From the NCBI GenBank assembly GCA_963573385.1, contig CAUYLG010027055.1:62001-126000 (forward strand): 64,000 nt of DNA, written 5' to 3'. The notes beneath the pieces are model-generated. The model searched no databases. It was not told the origin of the DNA and was given only the letters and a program-made list of their open reading frames with translations. Below are positions 14,041 to 25,235 of the stretch, one piece after another. This stretch comes from Cacajao melanocephalus (Eukaryota > Chordata > Mammalia > Primates > Pitheciidae). Each line of letters starts with the position of its first letter. Positions within the stretch are counted from its first letter, which is position 1. Made by a program: the position numbers and the translations under genes.

Positions 14041-14347
14041 GCAGTAAATACCAAGGTTCTTGGTATCATAACCAAGGAAATTGAGCTCGCAGATATACAT
14101 ACACAAACTGAGATTGGAGCAGGAGTTTAGTAGGCAAAAGGAAAGAACATCTCTCTGTCACAGAGAGGAGTCCCGAGCAGGTTGCAAAGCAGTAGTAAAA
14201 ATGTCAGGGGTTTTATAAATTGGCTAGTGAGTGGGGGTGTCTTTTGGCTAGCGAGGAGGTGGTGTCTTGTCTTTCCAGGGCTTGGAGGTTTAGTTGGGAC
14301 CAGGTGTGTTATCTGCATAGAGCAGAGTTTTTATCAGCCTTTACCCA
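14041..14347 (-). mobile_element. ERV 3' LTR (short or U3-truncated)
   Basis: About 200 bp (14150-14350) repeat directly at 20732-20934, about 6.6 kb away and in the same orientation. This is the signature of an LTR pair. On the minus strand it shows a TATAAA-type box (14212-14219), then a 'cctactaaactcctgctcca' stretch typical of gamma-ERV R/U5, and it ends near 'taccaagaacctt'. A purine-rich stretch just inside its U3 border (minus strand, 14348-14360) could be the polypurine tract. By eye the two LTRs differ at roughly 25-30 of 200 shared positions, implying an old integration. Confidence 0.75.
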
Positions 14348-16999
14348 ATTCCTCTTTCCAGTCCTTATTTCTGTTAAAAACAAATTATGATAGGACTGAA
14401 TTGTTTGCAAAATAGATTTCAGTCTTATACTCGACCTAATTATTCGCATGAAGTGTAGCAAGAAAATAACTACCTTTACATAGGCCTTTTAGACTGACTT
14501 TGAAGGAACTTTGCTCCACAAGGAATCTCGGATAGGACTTTTTAAAGCCAAGCTCAGCCATTGGTTTCTACCCTCAAATACCTGTGAGTTGGGTAACTTT
14601 TTTCTTCTTGAGGTTCTAGGAGCATGGGCCTGTTAGACAGTGAACCCTGTACAGAGACTGTGTAGACAAGGTATGAGACCAGTTTTCCCAAGGGACTTTT
14701 ATTGGCTTTGCAAGTTAAGCTTGATTCCTTAAAGAGAAGCACACCTTTCCAGTTAAAGCCTTAGTAAAACAACCAGTTGTTCCAATTGTGTCCTGTTGCA
14801 AAATAAAATGAATTTTTATTGCACTAATGCAAACAACCATATTGTTATAAGTTAAGAATACTTACAACCAGTTTTTGAGTTTTAGAGGAACCACTCAGAG
14901 AGAAACAAAGGTGCTCCAAACTGTTTACAGGAGTATACTTTACCTCATTGTTAAAGGTTGTAGGTAGCTTAAGACAAATTTTCTTGACTCTGAAAAATAA
15001 AATAAGTATTAGCAATATTCTAAGCATAAATTAAGAATATTGCCTTCTATTAGTTTAGTCCATTCTGTTAACTTTTGTTCTGCTTGACATTTGTAAACAT
15101 TTTAGCTTTTTATGAGTTCTGTGTATTTTTCTGTTATTATAAACCTGCATTTAAGAGTACCTGTTAAAGTTCCTCAGCTGATTATAAACTATTTTTTTGA
15201 AGAAGAAGATTAAAACAAGACAAAAATTGTTTGTAAATGACACAATGTCCAGGGTGGTAACAGTTAAGAACATGATTGACAAATTTCCTTATTTCCATGG
15301 CTTATAATAACCCAATATAACAACCTTAGCTGTGATTAATAGCACATATTTAGGCACTAGGACCTTAGACATCCCATACAGTTTTGCAACATATATTCAT
15401 ATTATTTTCTAAAATATAACTTGAAGTATTAAATATCATTTTGGCAATTTTACATACCTATGTTAAATAATCCTGTTATACCTCTTTTCCAGATGCTCCA
15501 GGATCCCTCTGTAGCACCCAAAGCTAGTAGTGAGAAAAGACAACCTTGAAATTAATGTTTGATTTTGAGAAGTGTGTTAAATATGTTCAAATTTTAAAAC
15601 ACTTGATATTATAAAATAAAATTTTAGATTGCCATAAATTATGTTTTGTCAAAATGATGAGTTAAAAATTTAAAACAGCAAAACCGTTCCTTAGCGTTTT
15701 CTATTACATAAAAATCCCATTGAAGAATGTAAAATTTTATTCTTGCATTAGTTTGCTATTAATGTTAACCCTAATTTTAAATAAAACTTTATAGACAATT
15801 CTATTTAATTTTAACCAGTTTGACCATAAGGTGAGATTTTTGACAAGTTTTGCTAAAGAATAGGTTGGCATTTTAAGAAAACTTTGTTGGGCTTTTATTT
15901 TAGTGTTTATTTTTTACAGAAAAGAAACATATACCCAACATATAATACCCAATTATTAACATATTTAGTTAATATGTTCACACACAGAGTTTCCTTTGCA
16001 AGAGTAAGTTTTATAATTTTGTGACAATTTGCTAAAACTTTCCACTTTGTTTTACTTAAGACAATTCTTTATAGGTAAAATGTACATTTCTATACCTTTG
16101 TATAATTTTTAATTAAAAACATCTTTTTTTATACACCTCACATGCAAATCCATGTTCAGTAGTCTCAATTACATGTTATAAGGATAACTTTTAGCAATTT
16201 TTAACTTTAATGTAAAACCTGGTAGGCTGTTTTACCTATGTGCTAAATGCAGATAACATTTTACTCCTTTTAGCATAGTTAGGGGCATGGTTATTTCCCA
16301 GGCCTTACCACTTGTGAATCAGGGGGTTGACAGTTTTTAAAGGCTAAAAAAGCAGTTTACAACCTTAAAACATTTAGCAAACTTAGTATCTGACCTTCAT
16401 AATTTAGACCACATTTTTACACCTTGAAGACATTTGCATTTTACCAGTAATTCCTAAGACTGCTTTTATTTTTAAAGATTAAATTCATGTGAAGTGAAAG
16501 GTACCAGAGCTTTTACTTTTTCCTTAAAAATATTTGATTTAAGCACTCACTTTTAGGCCAATTAGTTAGAACTATTTATAGACAGTATGTACATACCACA
16601 TATATGACTATGCAGAAGAAGATCCAACAGCTTGGGGTGGAGCCTTTTTAAGAGCAGGGCTAGGAATACAGTTTCCAGGGCCTAATAAACAAGCATAGCT
16701 TGAAGACAAAGGCAGATTTTAAGAGGGATTTATCCATCTTTAATTACAGGGGTTCCATGGGGAAAACAGAGGTTTTTTCCAAAATAGAATCTGTGGCACA
16801 TTTTCTGTTTTCCCAACGAGTCTCAGGCCACTAGAAGTTATTCTAGGGTCTTTCATGAATGCACTGAGTGGCAAGACATAGTGAAGAAGGTAATTAAGTT
16901 GACTGAGAAAAATACCTTTTCTAGGAAAACAAGATTTATGAAGAGAAAAACACAAAGGCCTTTTAAATATATCCATAGCTTGGATATCCACTTTCAATT

Positions 17000-18200
17000 A
17001 AGCTAAGCACTCTTTTTAAAAAAAAATCCATTTTCATTAGTTAAAACTTTGCAGAGAATGTAAACTGTGATTTTTACAATTTTTCCCCAGTTTGCACCAC
17101 TACCTGTTCACAGTCTCATTTAGGTTATCCAGTTTTCTCTGGGAGAAAGTGGCTGGGCTCAGGCAAGGGCAAATATTTAGCTAAACTGCAGATCTCTTTA
17201 GCAGCAAAGCTTGATATTTGAGGAGGCAATTGTCTGTTAACCAGAGACTTTCCTTACAGGACAGAAGTCCTGTTATATTGTGTAGGGTTAAACAGTTAAG
17301 TTATTCACCATGGTTAACCCAGTGGCCTCTGGCACCAGCAAAGCCACCACCGTAAGTGATTGGAGGCAAGCTGACCATCCTTTACCCACCAAGTTAAGTT
17401 CTTTGCTTAAGTAACCTACTGGCTATTGAGTGAGACCTCAAGCCTTAGTTAAAACTTTTCAGGGCCATTTCCTGATACAGAGACTGAATGGTTCCCCTAT
17501 GGAAAGACTGGGTTGGTGTTCCAGGAAAGGCATGTTTTAGCTGGTTAAAGGCTTTTTGAGTGTCAGGTTCCCAAAATCCCAGGGGGTGAGCTTAGTTTGA
17601 ACTGAGTTTTTCTTATAAGGTAGTTTAAAGGGTGAGCCATTTTCCTGTATCCAGGTACTCGGTGACACCCATGAATTTCCTTAACTGTTAAAGGAAATGT
17701 CCTCAGTCCTTTCCTCACCTGGTGCTCTGGTTCTTTCTGTTAAGATTAGGCCCAGGTACTTTACTGAAGTTTGACAGAGCTGAGACCCTCTACTCCCTTT
17801 TAGCTCAGCAATTGAGGAAAGCCTCAGTGCCTTCCTGAGACTTCCTTAATTGAGGCACAGAGGAGAGTATAATTTACACACTGAAAAGTTTCAACTTGAG
17901 AGTGAGAAAAACTATGTATTTTTAGACAGAGCCTGTTTCAGCAACTTTCTTTGATATTAGGGGCTGCCTGAGTAACGAACCTGTTTTTTTTTTTTATTGA
18001 ATTGGGAGACTGAGGTGTATTTTATTAAAGCTTCTCTCAGCCTTTCCAAAAAGGCAGGGAGATTTTTATTTGGTTTCTGGTTCAACAAGGACAGTTTAGA
18101 GTAATTAAGAGGTTTGGTACTGGTTCTTTGCAAGTCTTTTAAAATGTACATCAGAAAGTGATTTCTTTTCCACTCCTTTATGGCATCATTAGTGCTTCAA
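17000..18200 (-). pseudogene. ERV pol remnant (RNase H-like part)
   Basis: On the minus strand, around 17,420-17,300, one frame shows the spacing of hydrophobic and charged residues typical of the region just before and in the retroviral RNase H domain, including a K-G-W motif followed by a leucine/valine-rich stretch. Upstream (about 17,560-17,420) a frame shift breaks the link. This is a decayed copy with no intact catalytic domain visible. Its position downstream of the gag-like part supports the assignment. No functional protein is expected. Confidence 0.55.
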
Positions 18201-18379
18201 TTAGGGTTTTTAAAGGGGCACTGTTTCTATTGAGAATGGGGATTCCGTCTCTCTTTTACCCTTTTTGGTTTCCTTTAGAATTTTTTCTTTTCAATAATTT
18301 TACATGACTATAGAAGACATGCTGTTTATCTCCAAATGTTTCTGCTGCCTGTAAGGCCACCTTGCTTTTCTGTAACAGT

Positions 18380-19263
18380 TGGAGTTTGGCTTAAAAGTAG
18401 CATAGTATCTCTCCATGTTAGATTAAAGATTTTGGTTAAATTTTGGAAAGCCTCTATATAATCTATTTGGGTTATCAAAGAATTGGCCTAAGTTTTCCTT
18501 TACTTGTCTAAGGTTCTGTAATCAGAAGGGAACATGTACTCTAGTGGTGCCCCTTTTATCTGGAATTTCTTGCAGGGGTTGGAGTGAAGCTGGGGCAAGG
18601 GGGAGCTTTGGAGATGGTGTACCTGGAGGAGCTGATGGTGCAGTTGGAGAAGGCCCCTGATAAGGGAAACTGGAAGGACTGAAGCACTTAGAAGCTGCCT
18701 CCAATGGCTCCTCCAAAACTTGCTTTTCTGACTTAGTGGAACTAATCTCCACAGACCTGCTTCATATGATTGCCAAGAGGGCTGAGTTGATTGTGCAATG
18801 CTTGCAAAGGTTTGGGTTGTCTTTCGGGGCAAAGAAAGCCTGTACATATGGAACCACAGACTATTTGTCCTTCCATCTACGAAAAATATCTAATTGTTGC
18901 ATAAGATTAAAGTCAAGGCTCCCTTCAGATCTGTTTATTTCCAAGACAGTAAGAAGGCCATGCGCTTGTGCAAAAGAAAATGAGTTTTGGGGTGAAAGAA
19001 GTTCAAAATGCACTCCAGAGAAGTGCAGGCCAAAGATGGCTTGCTACCTATCCAAACAAAGAGACAAGAGGAGAGGCATCCCTCAGTCTCCTTGTTCCTT
19101 TCGGTGTGACCCAGGGTGGAGGAAAAGACAGTGGGATTGTCCCCCCTCCAGCTGTTCTCCCTTCTTTGTCCCTGGGTCCTGGCACCATAATCGCCACCCC
19201 ATGGTTGCAGGTGTGACCTTCAAACATGGTGCCAGAGGAACTAATCAATGGGGCTAGTAACAC
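18380..19263 (-). pseudogene. ERV gag remnant (matrix, proline-rich and capsid-start regions)
   Basis: Minus-strand frames at 18500-18847 (115 codons) and 18522-18752 (76 codons) contain a proline-rich linker. It is followed by a segment resembling the start of a gamma-retroviral capsid, and further on by a frame whose pattern fits the capsid N-terminal domain near 18,500-18,400. Upstream (19,263-18,900) lies a matrix-like piece broken by stops. The plus-strand 173-codon frame at 18736-19257 is a shadow on the opposite strand. It is a dead copy. Confidence 0.55.
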
Positions 19264-20681
19264 TTACCCATGTGACTTTAGTCCTCTGTCTGGTGATTAC
19301 CCTTTGACCTCCCAGACTTGTGTGACCTGCATGGCTCCTTGATGGATGGGTCTCGGGAGAGACTATGTAACAGTCACATTTAAACAAGACCGCTTAATGG
19401 AGAGAGTGTACTGGACCAAGCTTTATATTGTATTAATGGACTAGACTAGAGAATTTATTCTTAGTTTGTTGTTCCAGTTAACTTCCAGACATAAAATTCC
19501 CTTTCTATTTAGATGCCATTCTAGTTGTAGGCAGAATAGGTCTCTCAAGAGAACATAAGGTCAAATGGTTTCCTTCCTGCTAATGGAGAGAGTACTGATA
19601 CTAAAATTTGGTTTTAGAGGACATTTTTCTCCTCACTGCTGAAGGTAGAGTTCTCCTACTCACAGAGGGGGCAAAAAGTTTGGTTTCTAGCAGAGGGATG
19701 TAGAAGGGAGAACTGGAAAACTAGAGGTTTTTAACAAAGAGCAGACAAGATTCCTCACTGAGAGGATTCCCATATCACTAGGGAATCTAGTTGTAAGCAG
19801 TAACTTTGCTTCCATATGGATGGAGAGATAAATATGACATGTGGCAGGCCATCCCTACAGCATGCCTCCTAGCAGAAGAAAGTTAATTCACTTCATAAAG
19901 AGACTATCCAATCTGACTGGGCAGTGCTGGCTTCTCACATGGGAAAAGAAAAAGCCTGTGTGGAGAGAGGGGTATTCACTGGATGAGGGAAGTAACCTCC
20001 TACCCAACACCAGGAAGTGCTATCATTAGGAGTTAAATAATAGTTTTTGAGATATCAATTATGAAATCCCCATGTCTATAGAAAGTCACAAAAACAGCAA
20101 TCCCTTGACCTGCATTCCAGGTTGCTAAGGTGGTTGTTAAGCCTGCCTAATTGAATTATTTCCCTGGCCTGTAAAAACCTCCCATAGCATTGCATACAGA
20201 GAGGGGATGGAAGATATGGTGACTGCAAAAAGGAAGAGAGAAAAATCAGATTTGCAATATGACAGCTTGGTAATGCTATGGCCAACATCCAGTCAGCCTG
20301 TTGGAGGCTGGGATCAGTGCAGAAGCCTTTGGATAACACCAGGGTGTAGCCCTGGCCAGAAATCCTCAGTTGCTCCAGGATCTCTTCCAGCCCTAGGCAA
20401 CAGCAAAATTCTCCGTGAAAGGAAACTGGTTTGGAAAGAGCTAACATTCCCAGCACCCTGAAGAAACTCAGGGATTGACTAAGTTCAGCAAGCTTCACAT
20501 CTGAGTTTTAAAGACCAGTGGCTAGCCTTTGTGGCTCATTAATCAGCTGACAGATATGCCTGTTTTTTGGGTTTAGTTTTACAGTTCTTTGAGAGAAAAA
20601 AAAACCCACTGAGGATGAAAGCCTCCATAATGAAAGTAGATTGTCCTCTTTCACTCACCATTCCAATGAATTCACCTTTAA

Positions 20682-20699
20682 ATCCTGGAAGAGCCCCCA
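20682..20699 (-). other. Retroviral primer-binding site, tRNA-Pro type
   Basis: The minus strand reads TGGGGGCTCTTCCAGGAT. This matches the proline-tRNA primer site of gammaretroviruses at 16 of 18 positions, and both differences sit at CpGs of the ancestral form. It lies at the boundary between the right-hand LTR and the internal region, exactly where the primer site should be, and it fixes the provirus orientation as minus. Confidence 0.85.
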
Positions 20700-20700
20700 A

Positions 20701-21281
20701 AATGAAGTAGGCTCATTGTCTGGGGTAAATACCTCTCTGTCACAGAGAGGAGTCTCAAGCAGGTTGCAAGGTAGTAGTAAAAATGTCAAGGTTTTTATAA
20801 ATGAGCTAGTGAGCAGGGGGTGTCTTTGAGCTGGTGAGGAGGGACTGGCTTATCTTCCTAGGGCTTGAAGATTTAATTGGGACCAGGTGAACTATCTGCA
20901 TAGAGCAGAGTTTTTAATCAGCCTTTACCCAATTACTTGATCAGGTAAGTTTTGCTTATCTGTGAGGGAGAGTTTCTTTGTTTTCAGACATCCTCTTGTA
21001 GCTGCGGGCATTGCCCTTCTCCCCACCCCAACTCCCCACATCTGCTTCCAGCTTCACTATCTTACTATGCCTAAAGGGAAAGGAATGTGCTTATTAAGGC
21101 TCACTGTTTATACTGGGGCCCATTGTATGAGTGAGAAGTTTGGTGATTACACAAGAGACTTTCCTTTGGTGCCCAAGTTGTTTATCTGTGTTTTACACCT
21201 GATTTTCTTATCTGTTCTGGTGCTGCCTGAGTTTTCCCAAGGTTGTTTTATTTTCTGCCTGTTGCTGTGATATTTCAGACA
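20701..21281 (-). mobile_element. ERV 5' LTR
   Basis: The LTR abuts the primer-binding site at its lower-coordinate end. On the minus strand it begins with TGTCTGAAAT near 21281, and its TATAAA-type box lies at 20794-20801. The R/U5 part is shorter than in the left-hand LTR: after the shared 'gacagagag' stretch only about 35 bp remain before the primer site, so U5 seems deleted. Conversely the U3 part (20935-21281) has no counterpart in the left LTR. The start is inferred from the TG...CA rule and no matching target-site duplication was found. Confidence 0.65.
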
Positions 21282-21694
21282 GGCTGCTTCTGCATTCTGA
21301 ATTTTTCCAATGATTTTTTCTTTCCTTCTATCTCATATATATGTTAAAACATTATAATCTAACAGCAACAAATAAAAATAGAAATTAATTCCATTTAATT
21401 CCATACACACAACATGAACCAGTCATGAGGCAACCCCACACTGAGTCTGGATCTAGTCAGTGGGGTTCAATTCATAAGTCTTGACCTGTACAAATTATAA
21501 CTTTGCTTCTTTTAGGGCAGATACTTGAAAGATAATGGTAGTAGTTCTCAGAGAGGGTGAAATAATGTTATTTATATTAAAAGAACTTTCATCATTTATT
21601 TTCTGCCGTAGAGCTGTTCAGTTTCATATATTTTTCACTTTGGCTTTTATTTTTTTCTGTTACCCATTTTCATTTGGATCTTAATTATGGTTAC
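21282..21694. other. Unrecognised intergenic DNA
   Basis: This is the flank between the provirus and the MaLR LTR. No gene or familiar repeat is identified. Confidence 0.4.
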
Positions 21695-22165
21695 TGCTAT
21701 GGGTTAAATTGTGTCACCACAAAATGCTATTCTGAAGTCTTAACCTCTGGTAACTCAGAATGTGACTATTTGGAAACAGGTTCTTTACAGAGGAAATTTA
21801 CTTAAAACAAGGTACTAGGGTAGACCCTAATCCAATAATGATTTTAAAAATGGGAAATTTAGACATAGAGCTGGTAATGCACAAGGGAAAATAATATGAA
21901 GACACACAGGAAGAAGACAATTATATTACTGATGTTTCTACAGACAAAACAAACAAACAACAACAACAAAACACCAAGAACTGTTGGTAAATACCAGAAG
22001 TTACAAGAATCAAGGAAGAATGTTCTCCTAGAATTATCATAGCGTGGCCCTGACAACACCTTTATTTTGGAGTTGTAGCCTCCAGAACTGTGATATAATA
22101 CATTTCTGTTGTTGTAAGCCACCCAGTTTTTGATACTTTGTTATGGTAGTGCTAGGAAACAGTTG
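21695..22165 (+). mobile_element. MaLR solo LTR, MLT1-type (B/C-like)
   Basis: It starts TGCTATGGGTTAAATTGTGT and runs through the familiar order: 'ctcagaatgtgactatttgg', 'gtagaccctaatccaa', 'gaagacacacagg', 'agcctccagaactgtga', 'ttctgttgttgtaagccacc', ending 'gctaggaaacag'. It is near full length. A small CAA/CAAA microsatellite sits inside at 21945-21971. Confidence 0.88.
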
Positions 22166-22639
22166 TAATCACTAAGCTCTTTATGACACTTCATATGCTT
22201 TAAAAGAAAGGTACTTTAACATTAAGCTTTTTAATGGTGATTCCTAAAGAACAGAGGTTTTAAACCTTCAGGAGCCAAATAAGCATATACTGTTTTACAC
22301 TGGCAGTATTTGGAAATGTATTAATTTATAATAGATCAAAAACTTTTTTGTGAATTTGGTTCAGTATCCACATGTCAAATGTTTTTATGTTTGCACTCTG
22401 ATATTTCTCATTCTCTTTTTCCCTACTTCTATCCCTCAATTGAAGAGTTTCTATTCAAGCTTACCTGTGTTGCAGTGCAAGAGAAAATGATGATGATGGT
22501 CGTTATATAACTAATAGTCTAAAATGATCATGGCCATTGTCCAATTGACTTCTCATATTTCCCAATAATCAGTGAAAACAAAAATAATTCAAAAAATTAT
22601 TTTTGGCATGAGAATGCAGTATGTGGTTTATCTTCACTG
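22166..22639. other. Unrecognised intergenic DNA
   Basis: No gene or repeat is identified between the two MaLR LTRs. Confidence 0.4.
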
Positions 22640-23257
22640 ATTTTGGCTTGCTATAATACAAATAATTTAAAGATTTCCCTCTGGTAATACTGCTGAGATT
22701 GCGTAATTGCATGGCAATAGGAATTTTGCAGATGCAAGTAAGGTCCTCAATCAATTAACTTTAAAATGGCCACATTATGCAGATGGACCTTACTTAATCA
22801 CATGAGTCTTTTAAGAGTAGAGACCATGTTTCTGATTGTTAGAATAAGTGGAAATGAGAGAGTTGCAAAAAGTGAGAAAGAGTCAATCAATGTGTGGGAG
22901 GTATTTCATTACTGAGCAAGGGCTCACAGTACACTGACCTGAAGCATCATTTAGTTGTTGAGAGTGATCTCTTGCCAACAACCATGAAAAATACAGAGGC
23001 CTTAGTCTGAATGCCATAGGAGCTAAAAAATTATGCAAACAACTTGGATGAGTTTAGAATTGTACCATTTCCCAAAATAGTTTCCATGTAAGAATGCATC
23101 CTGACTTACCTTGACTTCGTCATTGTGACCATAAGCAGAAAATCAAGTCAAAACCGTTTTCATTTCTGGTCTACAGAACTGTGAGAGGATAACAATTGCT
23201 GTTTTATGGCACTTTATTTGTGGAAATTTGTTGGACAACAGTAGAAAACTAATACAC
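22640..23257 (+). mobile_element. Older MaLR LTR (MLT1-group)
   Basis: A degraded second LTR of the same superfamily and orientation. Recognisable are 'ttttgcagatgcaagtaagg', 'aatcacatgagtcttttaag', 'gagaaagagtcaa', then 'tctacagaactgtgagagga' and the terminal 'gtagaaaactaatac'. It is more diverged than the copy at 21695, so it is probably an older subfamily. Confidence 0.72.
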
Positions 23258-23439
23258 TTATTTATTATTTCACGAAATAAAATTAAATTTCACTTTTAAA
23301 ATAATTTCTATATAAGTTAGAGGTAAGGATTTGCATGAGAATACATGTTCATATATTATTAAAATATTAACTACATATTATAGGAGATTCTAGATGTTAC
23401 ATAATTTTTAACATCTCCTATAAATTGATTACAGTCTCC

Positions 23440-23960
23440 TGATGCCAAACACATCTTGCCTCTCTCTTGTTTCCACAGTACGTAGAAAGGTACTGAGGGA
23501 CTGTGTTAAGAAAAACCTAGTCCACAAGGGGCATGGATTCAAAGGCAAGAGCTTCCCAGTGCAATGCCTCCATCCACTTCCCGCATCCCTGAACATAAAG
23601 TTCCTTGCCTAACTTTCCTGCCCTGGGGCTAGGTGGAAAATCTAGATCTGCTCCTTTGTTTAAAAAGCCGGGGAAAAGCCCTGGGAGGAAGGGCCTCTGT
23701 TGCAGGACCTAGCAGCCAATCCGGTATCAGAGTTAAAGATCAATCACTCCAGCAAAAGTTTGAAAAAACTCCTCTCATTGAACGAGGACATGAATGGGGG
23801 GTTAAAACCTCCCTGCCCCTTACCTGTGCAGATACCCCTCTGGGGCAAGAGAGGCCAAAGACCTGGGCCCATCATGTCAGGGAAACTAGAAGTCTTTTTG
23901 GGACGCCCCCACAGCTCTGCTCCCATCCCCTGTTACAGTACCTATGTGAATTTTAAGAAT
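23440..23960. other. GC-richer unclassified island
   Basis: Base composition rises well above the surroundings and CpGs appear. All three frames of 23633-23978 are partly open: 107 and 92 codons on plus and 60 codons on minus. No domain is recognised. The left part has a splice-acceptor-like 'ctcttgtttccacag' at about 23465-23479. It may be a fragment of an ERV, an LTR or a processed pseudogene, and I cannot decide which. Confidence 0.4.
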
Positions 23961-24690
23961 TTACTTGCGCAAATGTAAATTCTATTGAAGGCAAAGTATG
24001 TGAAATATTAAATTACATCTTCATGTTTTTTTCAGAAGTGAGGAAACAATCCCTCAACCAGTTACTGAATCCAAGTAAAAATTTAGAATCTCTTGTCAGT
24101 GTGATGTCTTCTTCATCAGGTCAGGATACAGCTCCTTTATTTCCAGAGACCCTTAGAATAAAGCAAAGTTTACTTCCCTCACACTAAACATACATTAAAT
24201 ATACAATGGTGATGAGGAAACAGGTAAACAATGAAAACTACCAATCAAAAAACAAAAATGGCAAAACCCAAAATAACATCTATTAACTATAAAACTGTTC
24301 TAGCAGCCAGTGTAAAGGCAGTTACTTTGGCAATGGAGGGAGATCTTTGTGCAGAATGTGATTTTTTTTTTTCTCTGAGAAAAACTCCCAAGTTCATTGT
24401 GTTCTGTGACCCAGGGATCTACCCTCTCGGATGTACTTCCATATTCATAGTCACCCATGATCATGTCTGAAGTGAGAAGTGAGGAGTCTTCTCTCCTTGC
24501 AAAAGGGAAAATATTTGTAGCTATTTCCTGACTGCATAAATTAAGTGGTCTTTATGATTGATGGCCTTATGGCCTTTTCAGTAATACAAATCTGTTCTAC
24601 ATTCTTATAATCATTACCATGTGCAGGTAAACAGAGTACTTTTCTAGATAGTATTTATATCTGCTGTATTCTATATTTTTTCTGTTTAGA
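23961..24690. other. Unrecognised intergenic DNA
   Basis: No gene is supported. The 79-codon frame at 24231-24470 lacks motifs. Confidence 0.4.
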
Positions 24691-25235
24691 ATTTTGGTGA
24701 CACATGTATTCCAAATATTTAAATTATAAAATTAAATAAGTTTTGATATAGGTATACATCCATTATATAATTACCATAATAAATATCATAAATAACCATT
24801 GCCTCCAAATGTTTCTTTGTACTTCTTCATATCCTCCTTTTCTTTCATCTTCACCCTAGCCACATTGCCAAGCAGTCACTGATGTGCTTCTCAATGTAGA
24901 TCAGTTTTCATTTTATGTAATTTTAAACAAATGCAGTTATACTGTGCAGACATTTTTGTTTGATTTGTTTCATTCACCACAATTATTTTAAGATTTATTC
25001 AAATAATTGTATATATCCATAGCAGTTCATTAATTTTTATTGCTGAGTGGTATGTCATTGTATATACACAAGAAAATTTGCATTTTTATTATCCTGTTGG
25101 TGGTTATTTAGATAGTTTTCAATTATTTCATTTTAAAAATAAAGCTGCTTTGAATAGAATATGTAGACATTCTGAATATATGTTTTTATTTATTTTTTTC
25201 CTTTATTTGCATTCTTATGGAAGAACCCATCATCA
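24690..25235 (-). mobile_element. L1M 3' portion, left half (antisense)
   Basis: Patterns match the antisense 3' end of L1MC/ME-type elements: 'ataaccattgcctcc', a 'catttttattgctgagtggtatgtcattgtata' like stretch, and 'aaataaagctgctttgaat'. The element resumes at about 26,600 after a younger L1 insertion. Confidence 0.65.

Larger units (their letters stand above)
14348..20700 (-). mobile_element. Degraded class I (gamma-like) endogenous retrovirus, internal region
   Basis: This is about 6.3 kb between two LTR copies. Reading the minus strand from right to left gives a primer-binding site, a leader, gag-like remnants (about 19.26-18.4 kb), pol-like remnants (about 18.2-17.0 kb) and a poorly conserved 3' part (about 17.0-14.4 kb) where env would lie. 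Stops and frameshifts interrupt every part, with no frame above 140 codons. The total is shorter than the usual 8-9 kb of an intact provirus, suggesting deletions. Because the primer-binding site is proline-type, an HERV-P/HUERS-P-like family is likely but not proven. Confidence 0.75.

Noticed and set aside
18736..19257. 173-codon plus-strand frame
   Set aside because: It is the opposite strand of the ERV gag-like region. The provirus orientation is fixed as minus by the primer-binding site.
21945..21971. Short CAA repeats as a possible CRISPR-like or regulatory array
   Set aside because: A simple microsatellite inside an MLT1 LTR. No spaced direct repeats occur anywhere in the window.
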